Positions 1 through 9,191 are shown, numbered from the stretch's first letter. The stretch is DNA of 64,000 nucleotides from Bdellovibrionales bacterium RIFCSPHIGHO2_01_FULL_40_29 (GCA_001771815.1 MEPU01000010.1:48226-112225), one strand, 5' to 3'. The notes: a model not told the origin generated them from the letters alone. Numbers and translations are program-made.

Positions 1-874
1 ATTTTACCGCAGCATAGTTATAAAAACCACGACCTGATTTTTTTCCTAACCAACCCGCTTGAACATACTTCACTAATAGAGGGCAAGGACGATACTTAGA
101 ATCACCTAAACCATCATGAAGCACATTCATAATGGCCAAGCATGTGTCCAATCCAATAAAATCCGCCAAAGTCAGTGGTCCCATCGGCTGATTGGTTCCC
201 AACTTCATGGCTTGATCAATTGATTCCACAGAGGCAATCCCTTCGTGCAACGTATAAACAGCTTCATTAATCATCGGCATTAAGATTCGATTCACAATAA
301 ATCCAGGCATATCTTTGGTTGATTCAACAAAGGTCTTTCCCATTTTTTCGGCAAGAGCCTTTGTGAGCGCAAAGGTTTCTGGTGATGTTTGCAAACCACG
401 GATACCCTCTACCAGCTGCATCAAAGGAACGGGATTCATAAAGTGCATTCCAGCCACCTGAGTCGGTCGGCGTGTCACTCCGGCAATTTGAGTGATTGAA
501 ATAGAGGATGTATTCGATGTTAAAATCGCCGATTTCTGAACAGTTTCATCCAGTTGGCGAAAAATATTTAACTTCAACTCGACATTTTCAGTTGCGGCTT
601 CGATCACAAAATCACAGTCACTCAGATCACTCATACGAGTTGTTGAACTGATCCCTCGGATAATTGTTTTTCTTAGATCTTCGGTCATCATGTTTTTTTT
701 AATCAATCGCTCACAACTGATGGAAATGATTCTCAGACCTTCGTCTAGAGATTCCTGACGAATATCGTACATGACCACATCAAATCCCGATTGAGCCGCC
801 ACTTGAGCAATACCGTTCCCCATTTGGCCAGCACCCACAACTCCAATTTTTTTAATTGATGAAATACTCGACAT
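1..874 (-). CDS. hbd: 3-hydroxybutyryl-CoA dehydrogenase (3' end cut by window edge)
   Basis: This enzyme oxidises or reduces 3-hydroxyacyl-CoA with NAD(P)H in beta-oxidation or the butyryl-CoA pathway, in the cytosol. I translated it from the minus strand: the N-terminus reads [20 protein letters not shown], with the Rossmann motif GAGQMG at residues 14-19. A NTSSIS segment precedes the catalytic His of AGMHFMNP (His144), and the DGPG-like DMPGFIVNR and C-terminal GRGFYNY motifs are present. The 291 codons visible approach the usual family length of about 285, so only the stop and perhaps a few residues are missing. It stands alone and diverges from the exported-protein gene to its right. 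It resembles the dehydrogenase half of FadJ encoded at 5501-7672, but it is a separate stand-alone paralog. Confidence 0.93.
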   Translation of the reverse strand, partial: MSSISSIKKIGVVGAGQMGNGIAQVAAQSGFDVVMYDIRQESLDEGLRIISISCERLIKKNMMTEDLRKTIIRGISSTTRMSDLSDCDFVIEAATENVELKLNIFRQLDETVQKSAILTSNTSSISITQIAGVTRRPTQVAGMHFMNPVPLMQLVEGIRGLQTSPETFALTKALAEKMGKTFVESTKDMPGFIVNRILMPMINEAVYTLHEGIASVESIDQAMKLGTNQPMGPLTLADFIGLDTCLAIMNVLHDGLGDSKYRPCPLLVKYVQAGWLGKKSGRGFYNYAAVK

Positions 875-967
875 TTAGACCTCACTTTTGAAAATGTTAA
901 TAACCAACTAGATATAGCAAAGATCTGGTCTTGATTGCAGCGATTTCCCCTCTGAAAATAGATCATA

Positions 968-2260
968 GTGCTATTCGTCATTGGGTTTTTACTACATTTA
1001 AATGCTTTTGCAGCCATTCCCGCTTTTGAAGCGTCGGAGATCCTCACTCTGACTTCGGAACAGGTGCCTTTTTTTAAGTCTCCTCAAAGCCAATTTCCCT
1101 CGGGCTACACTTCATTGGCAAATCTGCAAAAGAAACAAATTGAACAGGTTATTCACAGCGAAAATGCGTATGTTTATCAGAATGAGTACTTCAAGAAAGA
1201 GGACCTCAAACCCATCTTTCCCATGCATATGTCACAATCTGTTCTGGATCCAAAATCCAAACGACGCTGGTCAGTTCTCGAAGCTAAGGTTGAAACTCTG
1301 TTGGTTTACGACACCAACACCAAGGAAACTCACCAATTTCGCATTCAAGATGTGACTCCGGATCCCTACGATCTGGGATTCGCTCTGACATTGAAAGATA
1401 TTTTTCTTAAAAAAGAACCCAGCGAGAAAGCACAAACATTGACCACAGTCCCCCAGGGCCATAAGTTTTCTGTTTTAAAGTATTCCAACGGATTTGCACA
1501 GGTCAGCTACAAAACCTACATTGGCTTTATTCCCGTAAGTGAAATTGTCACTAAGTTTGATTTTGCTACTTATGTTTTTGCAAATGCAAAATGGTATCTG
1601 GTAAAAAAACGCCACTTTGATCATATTATCACTGCTGAAAATAGAAAGTTTCATTTCGATCAAATTAAGGGACTGATTACCCCTGACAAAGTCGGTTTGA
1701 TCGCATCAAAAAACCAAAAAATTCCCCTCTGGAGCCGGGTTGCTATGATACCAACCAAAGGAACCACCTGGATTCAAAGTCGCATCAAAGGTCATGGTGA
1801 TGTTTGGTGGAGATCGGAAATGGCAGCTCCTGAAAAAGTCTATACTATTGATGAATTACTCAAAAAAGAAATTGCCTCGATTTCCTTTCACCCCACAAAT
1901 CCCCTCAAAGCCATCGTTTCCGCACGAGGCGCCTACATCACTGAAGATGGATATTTATGGAGACTGCTTCCTGATTTTAAAACTTTTCATGGCCCCGTAC
2001 ATTACTTCAGCGATCATATGATTTTTATTGGAAACTTTCGCAGTTTGGATGGAGCTAAAACATTTGAAAACTACATTCAACTGGAACGCCTGACTGTGGC
2101 CATTCAAAATCAATTGGGATTTTTACCAAAACGTTTGCAAGTGAAACGCATTAATACTCTGCCAAATTATCAACTAAAAATTGAAATCGAAACTGGCCAT
2201 CGTCGCATTCAATTGCAAAGCCCTCTCTTCACCCAAAGCTGGCGAGTGATCAAAAGTTAA
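968..2260 (+). CDS. Exported protein with SH3-like segment, function unknown
   Basis: Start is a GTG; the first 15 or so residues (MLFVIGFLLHLNAFA) form a signal peptide with an AFA cleavage site, so the protein should be periplasmic or secreted. Residues around 155-190 (HKFSVLKYSNGFAQVSYKTY then GFIPVSEIV) look like a bacterial SH3 domain, which in other proteins binds peptidoglycan or peptides. I recognise no enzyme motif. The C-terminal third contains a repeated pattern of hydrophobic strands suggesting a beta-rich fold. It converges with the acyltransferase gene and overlaps its end by 4 nt. Function is not assignable from sequence; the family is probably restricted to this lineage. Confidence 0.75.
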   Translation: MLFVIGFLLHLNAFAAIPAFEASEILTLTSEQVPFFKSPQSQFPSGYTSLANLQKKQIEQVIHSENAYVYQNEYFKKEDLKPIFPMHMSQSVLDPKSKRRWSVLEAKVETLLVYDTNTKETHQFRIQDVTPDPYDLGFALTLKDIFLKKEPSEKAQTLTTVPQGHKFSVLKYSNGFAQVSYKTYIGFIPVSEIVTKFDFATYVFANAKWYLVKKRHFDHIITAENRKFHFDQIKGLITPDKVGLIASKNQKIPLWSRVAMIPTKGTTWIQSRIKGHGDVWWRSEMAAPEKVYTIDELLKKEIASISFHPTNPLKAIVSARGAYITEDGYLWRLLPDFKTFHGPVHYFSDHMIFIGNFRSLDGAKTFENYIQLERLTVAIQNQLGFLPKRLQVKRINTLPNYQLKIEIETGHRRIQLQSPLFTQSWRVIKS

Positions 2261-3006
2261 TATGAATCGAGTGAGGAGTGAGGAAAATTCTTGGACCAGA
2301 CAGGATCCATGACGGAGTACACGTCTGCTTGCAGCTTTTGCCGTGTTTCAGGAGTTATCCCCACCGATGAAATCGGTTTTAAAATATGCACTTCAATCTG
2401 CCGAGACCATTTATCTTGATTTGGAATGATAGATCCCTTTGGCAAACACTCGTAAGCTCCTACAATGACCACCGGCACAACCAAAGCTTCTGCTGAAATC
2501 GCAAATAAAAAAGGACCCGCTTTAAAAGGCGACAGATGCGGTCCATAAAAACGCCCCCCCTCAGGTGAAAGCGCAAACTTTTCAGTTTTTAATCTGAGCT
2601 TGGCCTCTTCATAGACCTTATAAACCTCTTCACGCTTTTGTCTGGCAATTGGCAATGTGCCCATCATTCGCATTGCCTGAGAAAAAACGGGAATCTTAAA
2701 TAGCTCAGCCTTTGCGCCAAAGCGAACACTGGGTAAAGCCCCACACAATGCAAAAATATCAAAAAAACTCGAGTGATTAAAAAGAAATAAGCATCCCTCA
2801 GTAGGAATATTTTCGATTCCATGGACACTTAAGCGAACTCCAAAAGCACGATAATTGATTTTCCCCCAGGTGCGGATATGCCAATCATCGACTTTTCGAT
2901 TTCCCAAAATAAGATGCAGCAACATCGCCGATGTACCCATAATCAAAACAGATACTGGAAGAACAAAAATCATGACTGTCGATCGAATAAAAGAGATGAG
3001 TTTCAC
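2257..3006 (-). CDS. plsC: 1-acyl-sn-glycerol-3-phosphate acyltransferase (PlsC family)
   Basis: It transfers an acyl chain to lysophosphatidate, making phosphatidate for membrane lipids at the inner membrane. Evidence is the HX4D catalytic motif (NHSSFFDIF, His and Asp at about 78 and 83), the LSPEGGRF substrate-binding motif that replaces the usual FPEGTR, and an N-terminal hydrophobic segment (IFVLPVSVLIMGTSAMLL). The frame is open to an ATG at 3084, but that would overlap the upstream gene by 77 nt. I prefer the GTG at 3006, one base past the upstream TAA, which gives 249 aa and translational coupling. The EGG in place of EGT is a mild departure from consensus, so substrate preference may differ. 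Confidence 0.85.
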   Translation of the reverse strand: MKLISFIRSTVMIFVLPVSVLIMGTSAMLLHLILGNRKVDDWHIRTWGKINYRAFGVRLSVHGIENIPTEGCLFLFNHSSFFDIFALCGALPSVRFGAKAELFKIPVFSQAMRMMGTLPIARQKREEVYKVYEEAKLRLKTEKFALSPEGGRFYGPHLSPFKAGPFLFAISAEALVVPVVIVGAYECLPKGSIIPNQDKWSRQIEVHILKPISSVGITPETRQKLQADVYSVMDPVWSKNFPHSSLDSY

Positions 3007-3007
3007 G

Positions 3008-4117
3008 TTAGCGATTATCCGGAAAAAGCCGTTTAATCGCAGCTTCCATTTGGCGATCTTTATATGCCGAGTGCTCCGATTCACCCGCCTGCATTTTTTT
3101 ATCGGTCTCTTCTGTTAAAATTTGCACTTCAAAGGGATAAAAGAAACTGAACTTTTTTTCAGGATCAGGTCCATGCACATGAACCATTTTTCGAGCAATA
3201 AATTTGATGTACTTGAAATCTTTTGCTGAAAATGGATTCTCTTTACGAAATAATCCCAAAAAAGCACTCTGGCTTGATTTCAATTTATGATTCAAAAGAC
3301 GGTCAATTTTTTCAGAAGATAAGTTTTTTTCATGTCCATGCTTTTTATTCAATTTATCGCAGACTGATAAAAACTCTTTGACGGGATACATATTGTTTGA
3401 TGACTGTTCCGGCATAATTTGTGGAAAACTAATCAGATTTTCATCAATGAGAAAGCGAACCACTTGAAACGAATCAAAAATGGAACGCGTTACAAACCGC
3501 ACTCCAATTTTATCATAAATTTTCATAGCAATCGCTTCCGGACGCGCCAGTAATTTAATCACTGTGCTGGCAGATGTTTTATATGGTTTTGTATGAAAAT
3601 TGGCGAGCTCGATCGAAGGATGGCCCTCTTTTTTAAATGACTTTAAAAAAAGTTTTCCGTCTTGAACCACAGATTGCTCAAAAGGAATAAGAATTTGCTT
3701 TTGAATCTCTTCCGAAAAAAAACTGAACAAATCGGTCTCGGCATGAACGAAAACATGCATGCATCGCAGAAAAGCACAGGCCCATCTCTGCATTTCAGAA
3801 TTTGTATTTTGTGAGGCATAGATCAAGAGATTACGAATATCACCGAGCTCTTCACGATTTCGGATGGCGCCAGGAATGGATTCTAAATCAATTTTTAATC
3901 GTTCTGTCATTAAAACCAAGGCGCGACGGTGAAAATACCACAACCTTGTTAAATCAGTAGGTGAAGAAACTTGGTATCCATAACTTTTTAAAAAGGCTTC
4001 AGCCTCTTCAAGATTGTGAATATGCAAAGATGGTCGATCTAATGCTGAGGCACCACCAGCAACCACAGATAAAGAAGAAGGATCAAAAAAATAAAATGAG
4101 GAATGATTATTGAGCAT
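3008..4117 (-). CDS. Divergent RelA/SpoT-like domain protein
   Basis: This 369-aa cytosolic protein has a C-terminal half resembling a (p)ppGpp synthetase domain. KIYDKIGVRFV (199-209) matches the D-L-x-x-x-R-v core of RelA/SpoT synthetases. FEVQILTEE (329-337) matches the EVQIRT strand, and EHSAYKDRQ (348-356) sits where AAHWxYK normally lies. The G-loop region is not clear and the N-terminal 190 residues are helical with no HD hydrolase motif. From memory it resembles the uncharacterised deltaproteobacterial family TIGR04552; I could not search to confirm. The ATG lies inside a terminator-like hairpin (4097-4123). It is followed one base later by plsC, so the two are probably coupled. Catalytic activity is unproven. 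Confidence 0.6.
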   Translation of the reverse strand: MLNNHSSFYFFDPSSLSVVAGGASALDRPSLHIHNLEEAEAFLKSYGYQVSSPTDLTRLWYFHRRALVLMTERLKIDLESIPGAIRNREELGDIRNLLIYASQNTNSEMQRWACAFLRCMHVFVHAETDLFSFFSEEIQKQILIPFEQSVVQDGKLFLKSFKKEGHPSIELANFHTKPYKTSASTVIKLLARPEAIAMKIYDKIGVRFVTRSIFDSFQVVRFLIDENLISFPQIMPEQSSNNMYPVKEFLSVCDKLNKKHGHEKNLSSEKIDRLLNHKLKSSQSAFLGLFRKENPFSAKDFKYIKFIARKMVHVHGPDPEKKFSFFYPFEVQILTEETDKKMQAGESEHSAYKDRQMEAAIKRLFPDNR

Positions 4118-4123
4118 TCCTCA
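4085..4123 (-). terminator. Intrinsic terminator overlapping the next gene's start codon
   Basis: On the minus strand a perfect 9-bp stem (TGAGGAATG / CATTCCTCA, arms at 4115-4123 and 4097-4105) is followed by a T-rich run (TTTTATTTTTTT) at 4085-4096. It lies just after the lipoprotein gene stop at 4129. The upstream arm contains the GAGG and the ATG (4117-4115) of the RelA-like gene, so the hairpin could end lipoprotein transcripts and also mask the downstream initiation site. Confidence 0.75.
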
Positions 4124-4128
4124 TTAGA

Positions 4129-4818
4129 CTATTGAATTATACCACATCGAGCAACATAGAACTGACCCAATGTTCCGCTAGCTGCAGCACCGCCGTTTAC
4201 ATTTCTTGTATTTTGAAAGCGAACAACACCGCTGAAAGTTTGCGCATCCAAACGACCATCAAATCGCACTTCTCCATAGCTATCTTTAAAACTCATGTAG
4301 CCATCACCCGTTTGTAAATTAAACTGTCCCGTAATCGTTGAACCATTTGTTGGTAAAAACTCTATGGCAACCGGCTCATAGGCTGTTCCATTTGGATCCA
4401 ACTGAGCATTCAAAACAAAACTATCATAAACTTTAATAAGCATTTTTGACTGTGCCGCAACAACCATTCCATTGCCATCAACACGAACCATTCCTTGAAA
4501 GCGCACTCCCGTCGAATCTGTTGGAGAACTGCTGATTTGTCCAATTTCATCAGGTGAAATTGTTGCCGAAAGCAATGCTTTCACACGACTTTCAAATGTT
4601 CCAGAGCTTGAGTCCAGAGTCATTTGCGCCTGCTGACCATTATCATAAATTGTTCCAATACCCGTTGTTCCTTGCGGACACGTCGTGGTTCCCGAGAAAC
4701 TTCCGATGGTATTATTTAAAGTATTTGTTGTATTCACCGTTGCGCGAACTGGATCTTTCTTTGGGTTACAGGCAACCACAAGCAGCGGCAGAATAAGTAA
4801 CGGTAATAACTTTTTCAT
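4129..4818 (-). CDS. Lipoprotein, function unknown
   Basis: The product starts MKKLLPLLILPLLVVACNPK, a signal peptide ending in a lipobox (VVAC) so that Cys becomes the lipidated N-terminus. The rest (about 210 residues) is Thr/Gly/Ser rich and beta-prone, with no known motif and one further Cys near the end (ARCGIIQ). An in-frame ATG exists at 4830, but GGAGGT six bases before the ATG at 4818 fixes that start (229 aa). It stands between lspA and the RelA-like gene, with its own terminator just downstream, so it is probably a single-gene transcript. Likely envelope-associated; role unknown. Confidence 0.75.
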   Translation of the reverse strand: MKKLLPLLILPLLVVACNPKKDPVRATVNTTNTLNNTIGSFSGTTTCPQGTTGIGTIYDNGQQAQMTLDSSSGTFESRVKALLSATISPDEIGQISSSPTDSTGVRFQGMVRVDGNGMVVAAQSKMLIKVYDSFVLNAQLDPNGTAYEPVAIEFLPTNGSTITGQFNLQTGDGYMSFKDSYGEVRFDGRLDAQTFSGVVRFQNTRNVNGGAAASGTLGQFYVARCGIIQ

Positions 4819-4967
4819 AAATACCTCCAAGTTCTAAAAACTCTTTCACAAGACTACTACGCAATCCAGAGGCCAAGTGAACAGCTCAAGATGAGACACT
4901 TATCATTTTAATTGAATGATTATGAGACGCTCAAAACGAATACAGATGCGACTCTGAGGGTATTGCC

Positions 4968-5504
4968 TTATTTTGCGCGATTCAAACGACGCTTGTCAAA
5001 ATAGTATTCACTCAAGATGGCCAGCAAAACACCAGCAACAATGGCAATATCAGCCACGTTCACAACACCTGTACGAAGTGGGATTTCGATAAAACCTAAA
5101 TTCAATCGTGCTCCTGTATCAAAAACCATAAAATCAATAACCCCACCATTTTCACGAGTCATTCGATCCCATAAATTTCCGAAACCACCGCCCATAATAA
5201 ATGTATAGGCCAACAAATTCAGTCGAGATGTCTCATTTTTCAAGAGATACCAAAGCATCCCCCCAAGTCCTATCACGACAACAACTGCAAATACCAAAAA
5301 CCGCACCGTGCGAGACCAACTCCCACCGAACCCCAAAAAGGCTCCCGTATTTTCGGCATAGGTAAAACTGAAAAATCCACCCAAGAAAACTGATGGGTCT
5401 TGCCCCTGTAGTGTGTTCACAGCCCAATACTTTGTTGCTTGGTCCAACCCCACCAATAAAAAAAGCAAAATACCCACGACAATAAATTTAAATTTTAATG
5501 TCAT
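4968..5504 (-). CDS. lspA: Lipoprotein signal peptidase (signal peptidase II)
   Basis: An inner-membrane aspartic protease that removes the signal peptide from prolipoproteins after diacylglyceryl transfer. At 178 aa with four hydrophobic segments it matches the family. Family motifs seen are LDQATKYW near residue 20, AENTGAFLGFG at 50-60, GGGFGNLWDR at 105-114, and the presumed catalytic dyad: Asp124 in VIDF and Asp152 in VVNVADIAI. Its ATG overlaps the stop of fadJ in an ATGA, so it is the last gene of the fadI-fadJ-lspA operon. That is an unusual neighbourhood, because lspA is more often near ileS. The window encodes many lipoproteins (4129, 22404, 34466, 57169, 60245) that would be substrates. 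Confidence 0.95.
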   Translation of the reverse strand: MTLKFKFIVVGILLFLLVGLDQATKYWAVNTLQGQDPSVFLGGFFSFTYAENTGAFLGFGGSWSRTVRFLVFAVVVVIGLGGMLWYLLKNETSRLNLLAYTFIMGGGFGNLWDRMTRENGGVIDFMVFDTGARLNLGFIEIPLRTGVVNVADIAIVAGVLLAILSEYYFDKRRLNRAK

Positions 5505-7672
5505 TGGCTCTCTTGCTGTTTATAGAATGTGGCTTGAGACTTGGCTCGCTCCATCATTTTCGATGATGGCTTCAATCGATTTGCTTTTCGCTCGGCAGAG
5601 TATTTATTCAATTGATCAACAATGTAAACAGCTCCAACTGAATCCGCATATTTCAACAATCCCCCGCGAAATGGCGGAAAACCGGTTCCCATAATCATGG
5701 CTAAATCGACCTCGTGGGGTGTTTCAACAATACGATCTGCATCCAAAGCCAACGCGCATTCATTGATCATCGAAAACACACAACGCTCGATGCATTCAGC
5801 AATTGAAAGCGGATTTGTTGGTGCCGGCAATCCCAATTCCGAATAGATTGAACCATCAAATTCAGTTTTTCGGCCATCTTGACTGTACTTGTAAAAACCC
5901 AGACTACTTTTTTGTCCCAGTCTTTTTTTATTTTGCTCTAATTTCTCCATCAATGGAGGTATTTCAATACGATCAGGATAAGCAGACTTAAAAATTTTCA
6001 AAACTTTCAAGCAAACATCCAAACCAACGCTATCCATTAATTCAAATGGCCCCATTGGCATTCCAAACTCATAGACAAAAGCTTTATCAACTTTTTCAAT
6101 ATCCATTCCATCAGCTAATAAAAAAGCCGCTTCCGCCATATAGGGTAGTAAAAGTCGATTCACCAAAAATCCTGGCCCATCCTTAACAACGACAGGCATT
6201 TTTCCCATTTTTTTTGCCAATTCGAAAACAGTCACAATCGTTTCATCAGATGATTTTGGAGATCGAATCACCTCAACTAACGGCATTTTATGAACAGGCG
6301 AGAAAAAGTGCATTCCTGCAAAATTTTCGGGATGCGGATGGCCTTCAGACATTTCGGTTACAGAAAGTGAACTTGTATTGGTCACGATAATCGCATCTGA
6401 TCGCATCTCTGAAGCTGTCTGTGCGATCACTTTCTTTTTGATACTCATGTCTTCGACAATAGCCTCGACAGTCACATCTATATTCTTAAATCCCGAGAAA
6501 TCAGTTGTGGTTGAAACCAACGCCATTTTTTGAGTGAACTGGTAGTTATCGATCACTCGTTTTTTTGCCAATCGCGCCCATAAATCACGCGCATGCTTCA
6601 ATGCTTTTGAATTCGCATCAAAAGAAATATCTTTCACGCGAACATCAATGCCCTTGTCCGCAGCAACATAGGCTATTCCTCCACCCATCGTTCCAGCACC
6701 AAGAACACCCAAGTGCTTCACTGGTTTTGCTTTGATACTTCCATTGGCCACTCCAGTTTGTTTCTTGACCATCTCTGTCAGATAAAAAACATGAATTAAA
6801 TTTTTAGAAATATCTGTCAGGGCACATTTTGCAAATTCTTCGCATTCTGTTTTTAAAGCTTGAGTCCGATGAGCAGATCCATAGGTTCTGCGAATAACTT
6901 CTAGTGCTGCTAAAGGCGCTGGATAATGTCCTTTTGAGGCCTTCATCACGCCTTCTTTTGCTTTTTTATAGACCACTCCCGAAAGAACTCCTTCAAGTAG
7001 ACCTGCAACAATACCTTTTGGCATAAACTTTTTACGACGCTTCTGACCACCATCTGCAATTATTTTTTGAATTTGTTCATCCGCAAAATTTTCAAGTAAA
7101 TTTGGATGCACCACAAAATCAACCAATCCAATTTTAAGCGCTTTCTTCGCATTCAGTAATTTACCTGCTAAAATCACATCCAGCGCAGCTTGTAAACCGA
7201 CCACACGCGGCAACCGCACGCAACCACCGAATCCGGGTATGATTCCTAATTTTGTCTCTGGCAATCCAATTCGCGTTGAAGAATCTTCCGTTGCGATTCT
7301 ATAATCACAAGCTAAAACCATTTCACAACCGCCACCGGCACAAGCCCCATGAATCAAGGCCATTGTCGGCATCGGCAAATCTTCAATCAAATTCATGATC
7401 TCTTGTCCGCTTTGAACAGCTGTTTGCACATCTTCAATCGTTTTCAGCTGACGAATTTCTTCAATATCTGCACCGGCTATAAAAATAGTTGGCTTTGCCG
7501 AGCGAAAAAGAACCATTTTATAATTTGAAGTTTTCAACTTCTCTAGATGATCACGGAGCTCTCTCATCACGGGTGTTGAAAGTTTGTTGATCCTTTCATT
7601 GGGTCGATCAAAAGTTAATATCGCAACATCGTTTCCTTGAATATTTTTAGTCGTAAATTGAATTGCTGACAT
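5501..7672 (-). CDS. fadJ: Fatty acid oxidation multifunctional protein (enoyl-CoA hydratase / 3-hydroxyacyl-CoA dehydrogenase)
   Basis: This is the alpha subunit of the beta-oxidation complex, hydrating trans-2-enoyl-CoA and oxidising the 3-hydroxyacyl-CoA. The N-terminal crotonase domain (about 1-200) shows the oxyanion segment ACAGGGCEM and the second catalytic Glu in GLPETKLG, then PGFGG. The NAD-binding domain begins at GAGTMGGGIA (about 330). MHFFSPVHKMPLVE holds the dehydrogenase catalytic His, and DGPGFLVNR follows. The 723-aa length equals that of FadJ/FadB. It lies 7 nt downstream of the thiolase gene and overlaps lspA by 4 nt. The pairing with a FadI-type rather than FadA-type thiolase is why I call it FadJ instead of FadB. 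Confidence 0.94.
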   Translation of the reverse strand: MSAIQFTTKNIQGNDVAILTFDRPNERINKLSTPVMRELRDHLEKLKTSNYKMVLFRSAKPTIFIAGADIEEIRQLKTIEDVQTAVQSGQEIMNLIEDLPMPTMALIHGACAGGGCEMVLACDYRIATEDSSTRIGLPETKLGIIPGFGGCVRLPRVVGLQAALDVILAGKLLNAKKALKIGLVDFVVHPNLLENFADEQIQKIIADGGQKRRKKFMPKGIVAGLLEGVLSGVVYKKAKEGVMKASKGHYPAPLAALEVIRRTYGSAHRTQALKTECEEFAKCALTDISKNLIHVFYLTEMVKKQTGVANGSIKAKPVKHLGVLGAGTMGGGIAYVAADKGIDVRVKDISFDANSKALKHARDLWARLAKKRVIDNYQFTQKMALVSTTTDFSGFKNIDVTVEAIVEDMSIKKKVIAQTASEMRSDAIIVTNTSSLSVTEMSEGHPHPENFAGMHFFSPVHKMPLVEVIRSPKSSDETIVTVFELAKKMGKMPVVVKDGPGFLVNRLLLPYMAEAAFLLADGMDIEKVDKAFVYEFGMPMGPFELMDSVGLDVCLKVLKIFKSAYPDRIEIPPLMEKLEQNKKRLGQKSSLGFYKYSQDGRKTEFDGSIYSELGLPAPTNPLSIAECIERCVFSMINECALALDADRIVETPHEVDLAMIMGTGFPPFRGGLLKYADSVGAVYIVDQLNKYSAERKANRLKPSSKMMERAKSQATFYKQQESQ

Positions 7673-7679
7673 ATGACAG

Positions 7680-9032
7680 TTACCCTTCGTTTTCCAAAAT
7701 TATTGTCCCACCTTGACCACCACCAATACATAATGTGGCCAAACCGAATTGAATTTGACTGCGTTGCATCTCTTTCATCAACGTGAGTGTGATTCGTGAA
7801 CCAGTTGCTCCAACAGGGTGACCATAAGCAATGGCTCCGCCATTCACATTCAAAATATCTGAGCGCAACTCACCAATTCTTCCAGCAAGTCCCAATTTTT
7901 TTCCAAATTCATCGGATTCAAATGCTTTCTGACAAGCCAACACCTGAGCCGCAAAAGCCTCATTCAATTCAACTCGCCCGATATCCTTCATTGTTAACCC
8001 AGCTCGTTTCAGTGCGAGTGGTGTCGAATAAGCCGGTCCCATTCCCATTCTTTCGGGCTCAAGTCCAACATATCCATAACCTCGAATACGAGCCACGGGC
8101 TTATAACCTAAAGCTTCTGCTTTTTCGCGAGCCATTAATAATACCATCGCGGCCCCATCTGTGATGGGACATGAATTTCCGGCTGTAATAGTTCCTGTAA
8201 CTTTATCGAAAAATGGTTTCAACTTTTGAAGCGCTTCCAGGGTTTGATTATCACGCGGACCAATATCTTCAGTGATTGTTTCTTTAAAATCAGGCGGTAA
8301 ATACAAAGGCGTCATTTCTTCTTTTATTTTTGATTTTGCTGCGGTGGCTTTTTGATGCGACAACAGAGCATATTCATCTTGCTGGCGGCGAGTGATTCCA
8401 AATTCTTTTGCAATCACTTCAGCAGTCATGCCCATATTCATTCCCACAAATGGGTCTGTTAATCCTTCGGCCAATGCTATGATGGGTTTATACTTTGTTT
8501 TTGCAAGAGGGGCTGTCGTTGCCATTTCTTTGATTTGCTTGAGATCCGCCATCAACCAATCCCAAAGAGCTGAAATTTTTGCTCCGCCTGAACGCGCAGA
8601 ACCTAATCGTTCAATGATACTGGTGATAGCTGGTGGCATAATGAATGGCATTTGCGACATGTTCTCGGTTCCACCAGCCACAATAATATCCATTGTTCCA
8701 GAACGAATCCGCTCAAAACCTGAACTGATACTCTCCATAGCTGAAGCACAATTGCGATGCACAGTGACGGCCGACGTTGACAGTGGAAATCCCGAGTTCA
8801 AAGCCACAACACGAGCGATATTAACGGCATCAGAGGGTGACCCTGTATTTCCCAAAATCACTTCATCAACTAAATTCACATTTAAATTTGTGCGAGCAAT
8901 GAGCTCTTTCAAAGCCACCTGTCCAAGTTGAGCGGCGTGAACTGTTTTTAACTTAGTACCTGCTTTTGCAAAGGGTGTACGCACTCCATCGACAATGACG
9001 ACATCTCGTGCATTTTTAGGCAGTGAACTCAT
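7680..9032 (-). CDS. fadI: Acetyl-CoA C-acyltransferase (beta-ketothiolase)
   Basis: The beta subunit of the beta-oxidation complex, which thiolytically cleaves 3-ketoacyl-CoA to acetyl-CoA and a shortened acyl-CoA. The nucleophilic Cys is in VHRNCASAMESI, the catalytic His in GHPVGATGSR, and the second Cys in LCIGGGQGG. The 450-aa length and the long loop after AGGTENMSQMP match FadI rather than the shorter FadA. An AGGAG about eight bases upstream supports the ATG at 9032. It leads the operon with fadJ and lspA. Acyl-CoA entering the pathway could come from the FadD ligase at 23470. Confidence 0.94.
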   Translation of the reverse strand: MSSLPKNARDVVIVDGVRTPFAKAGTKLKTVHAAQLGQVALKELIARTNLNVNLVDEVILGNTGSPSDAVNIARVVALNSGFPLSTSAVTVHRNCASAMESISSGFERIRSGTMDIIVAGGTENMSQMPFIMPPAITSIIERLGSARSGGAKISALWDWLMADLKQIKEMATTAPLAKTKYKPIIALAEGLTDPFVGMNMGMTAEVIAKEFGITRRQQDEYALLSHQKATAAKSKIKEEMTPLYLPPDFKETITEDIGPRDNQTLEALQKLKPFFDKVTGTITAGNSCPITDGAAMVLLMAREKAEALGYKPVARIRGYGYVGLEPERMGMGPAYSTPLALKRAGLTMKDIGRVELNEAFAAQVLACQKAFESDEFGKKLGLAGRIGELRSDILNVNGGAIAYGHPVGATGSRITLTLMKEMQRSQIQFGLATLCIGGGQGGTIILENEG

Positions 9033-9141
9033 GGTGTAGTCTCCTGGTTTGGGTCATTTTAATTCGCTGTATAATCTCGTTATTAAACCTTAAAAAATGG
9101 TTTGAGGCAATTGACGCTACTCAACAATACAGACCAACAAA

Positions 9142-9170
9142 TTGTGCTTTTCCGAACACATTCGTAGAAT
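9142..9170 (+). promoter_or_regulatory. Possible sigma-70 promoter of maeB
   Basis: TTGTGC (9142-9147) and TAGAAT (9165-9170) are 17 bases apart, and the TTG start of maeB is at 9192. The -10 matches consensus at 5 of 6 positions, but the -35 at only 3 of 6. This is a pattern match only. Confidence 0.3.
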
Positions 9171-9191
9171 AAACACTCTAAAGAGGTTGAA

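Noticed and set aside
745..1047. Minus-strand frame across the divergent region between hbd and the SH3-like gene
   Set aside because: It overlaps both real genes, has an implausible composition and no start signals; hbd is read in another frame from 874.
8392..8931. Long plus-strand frame (179 aa) opposite the thiolase gene
   Set aside because: It lies wholly antisense to a gene with full thiolase motifs, has no ribosome site and shows no family features.
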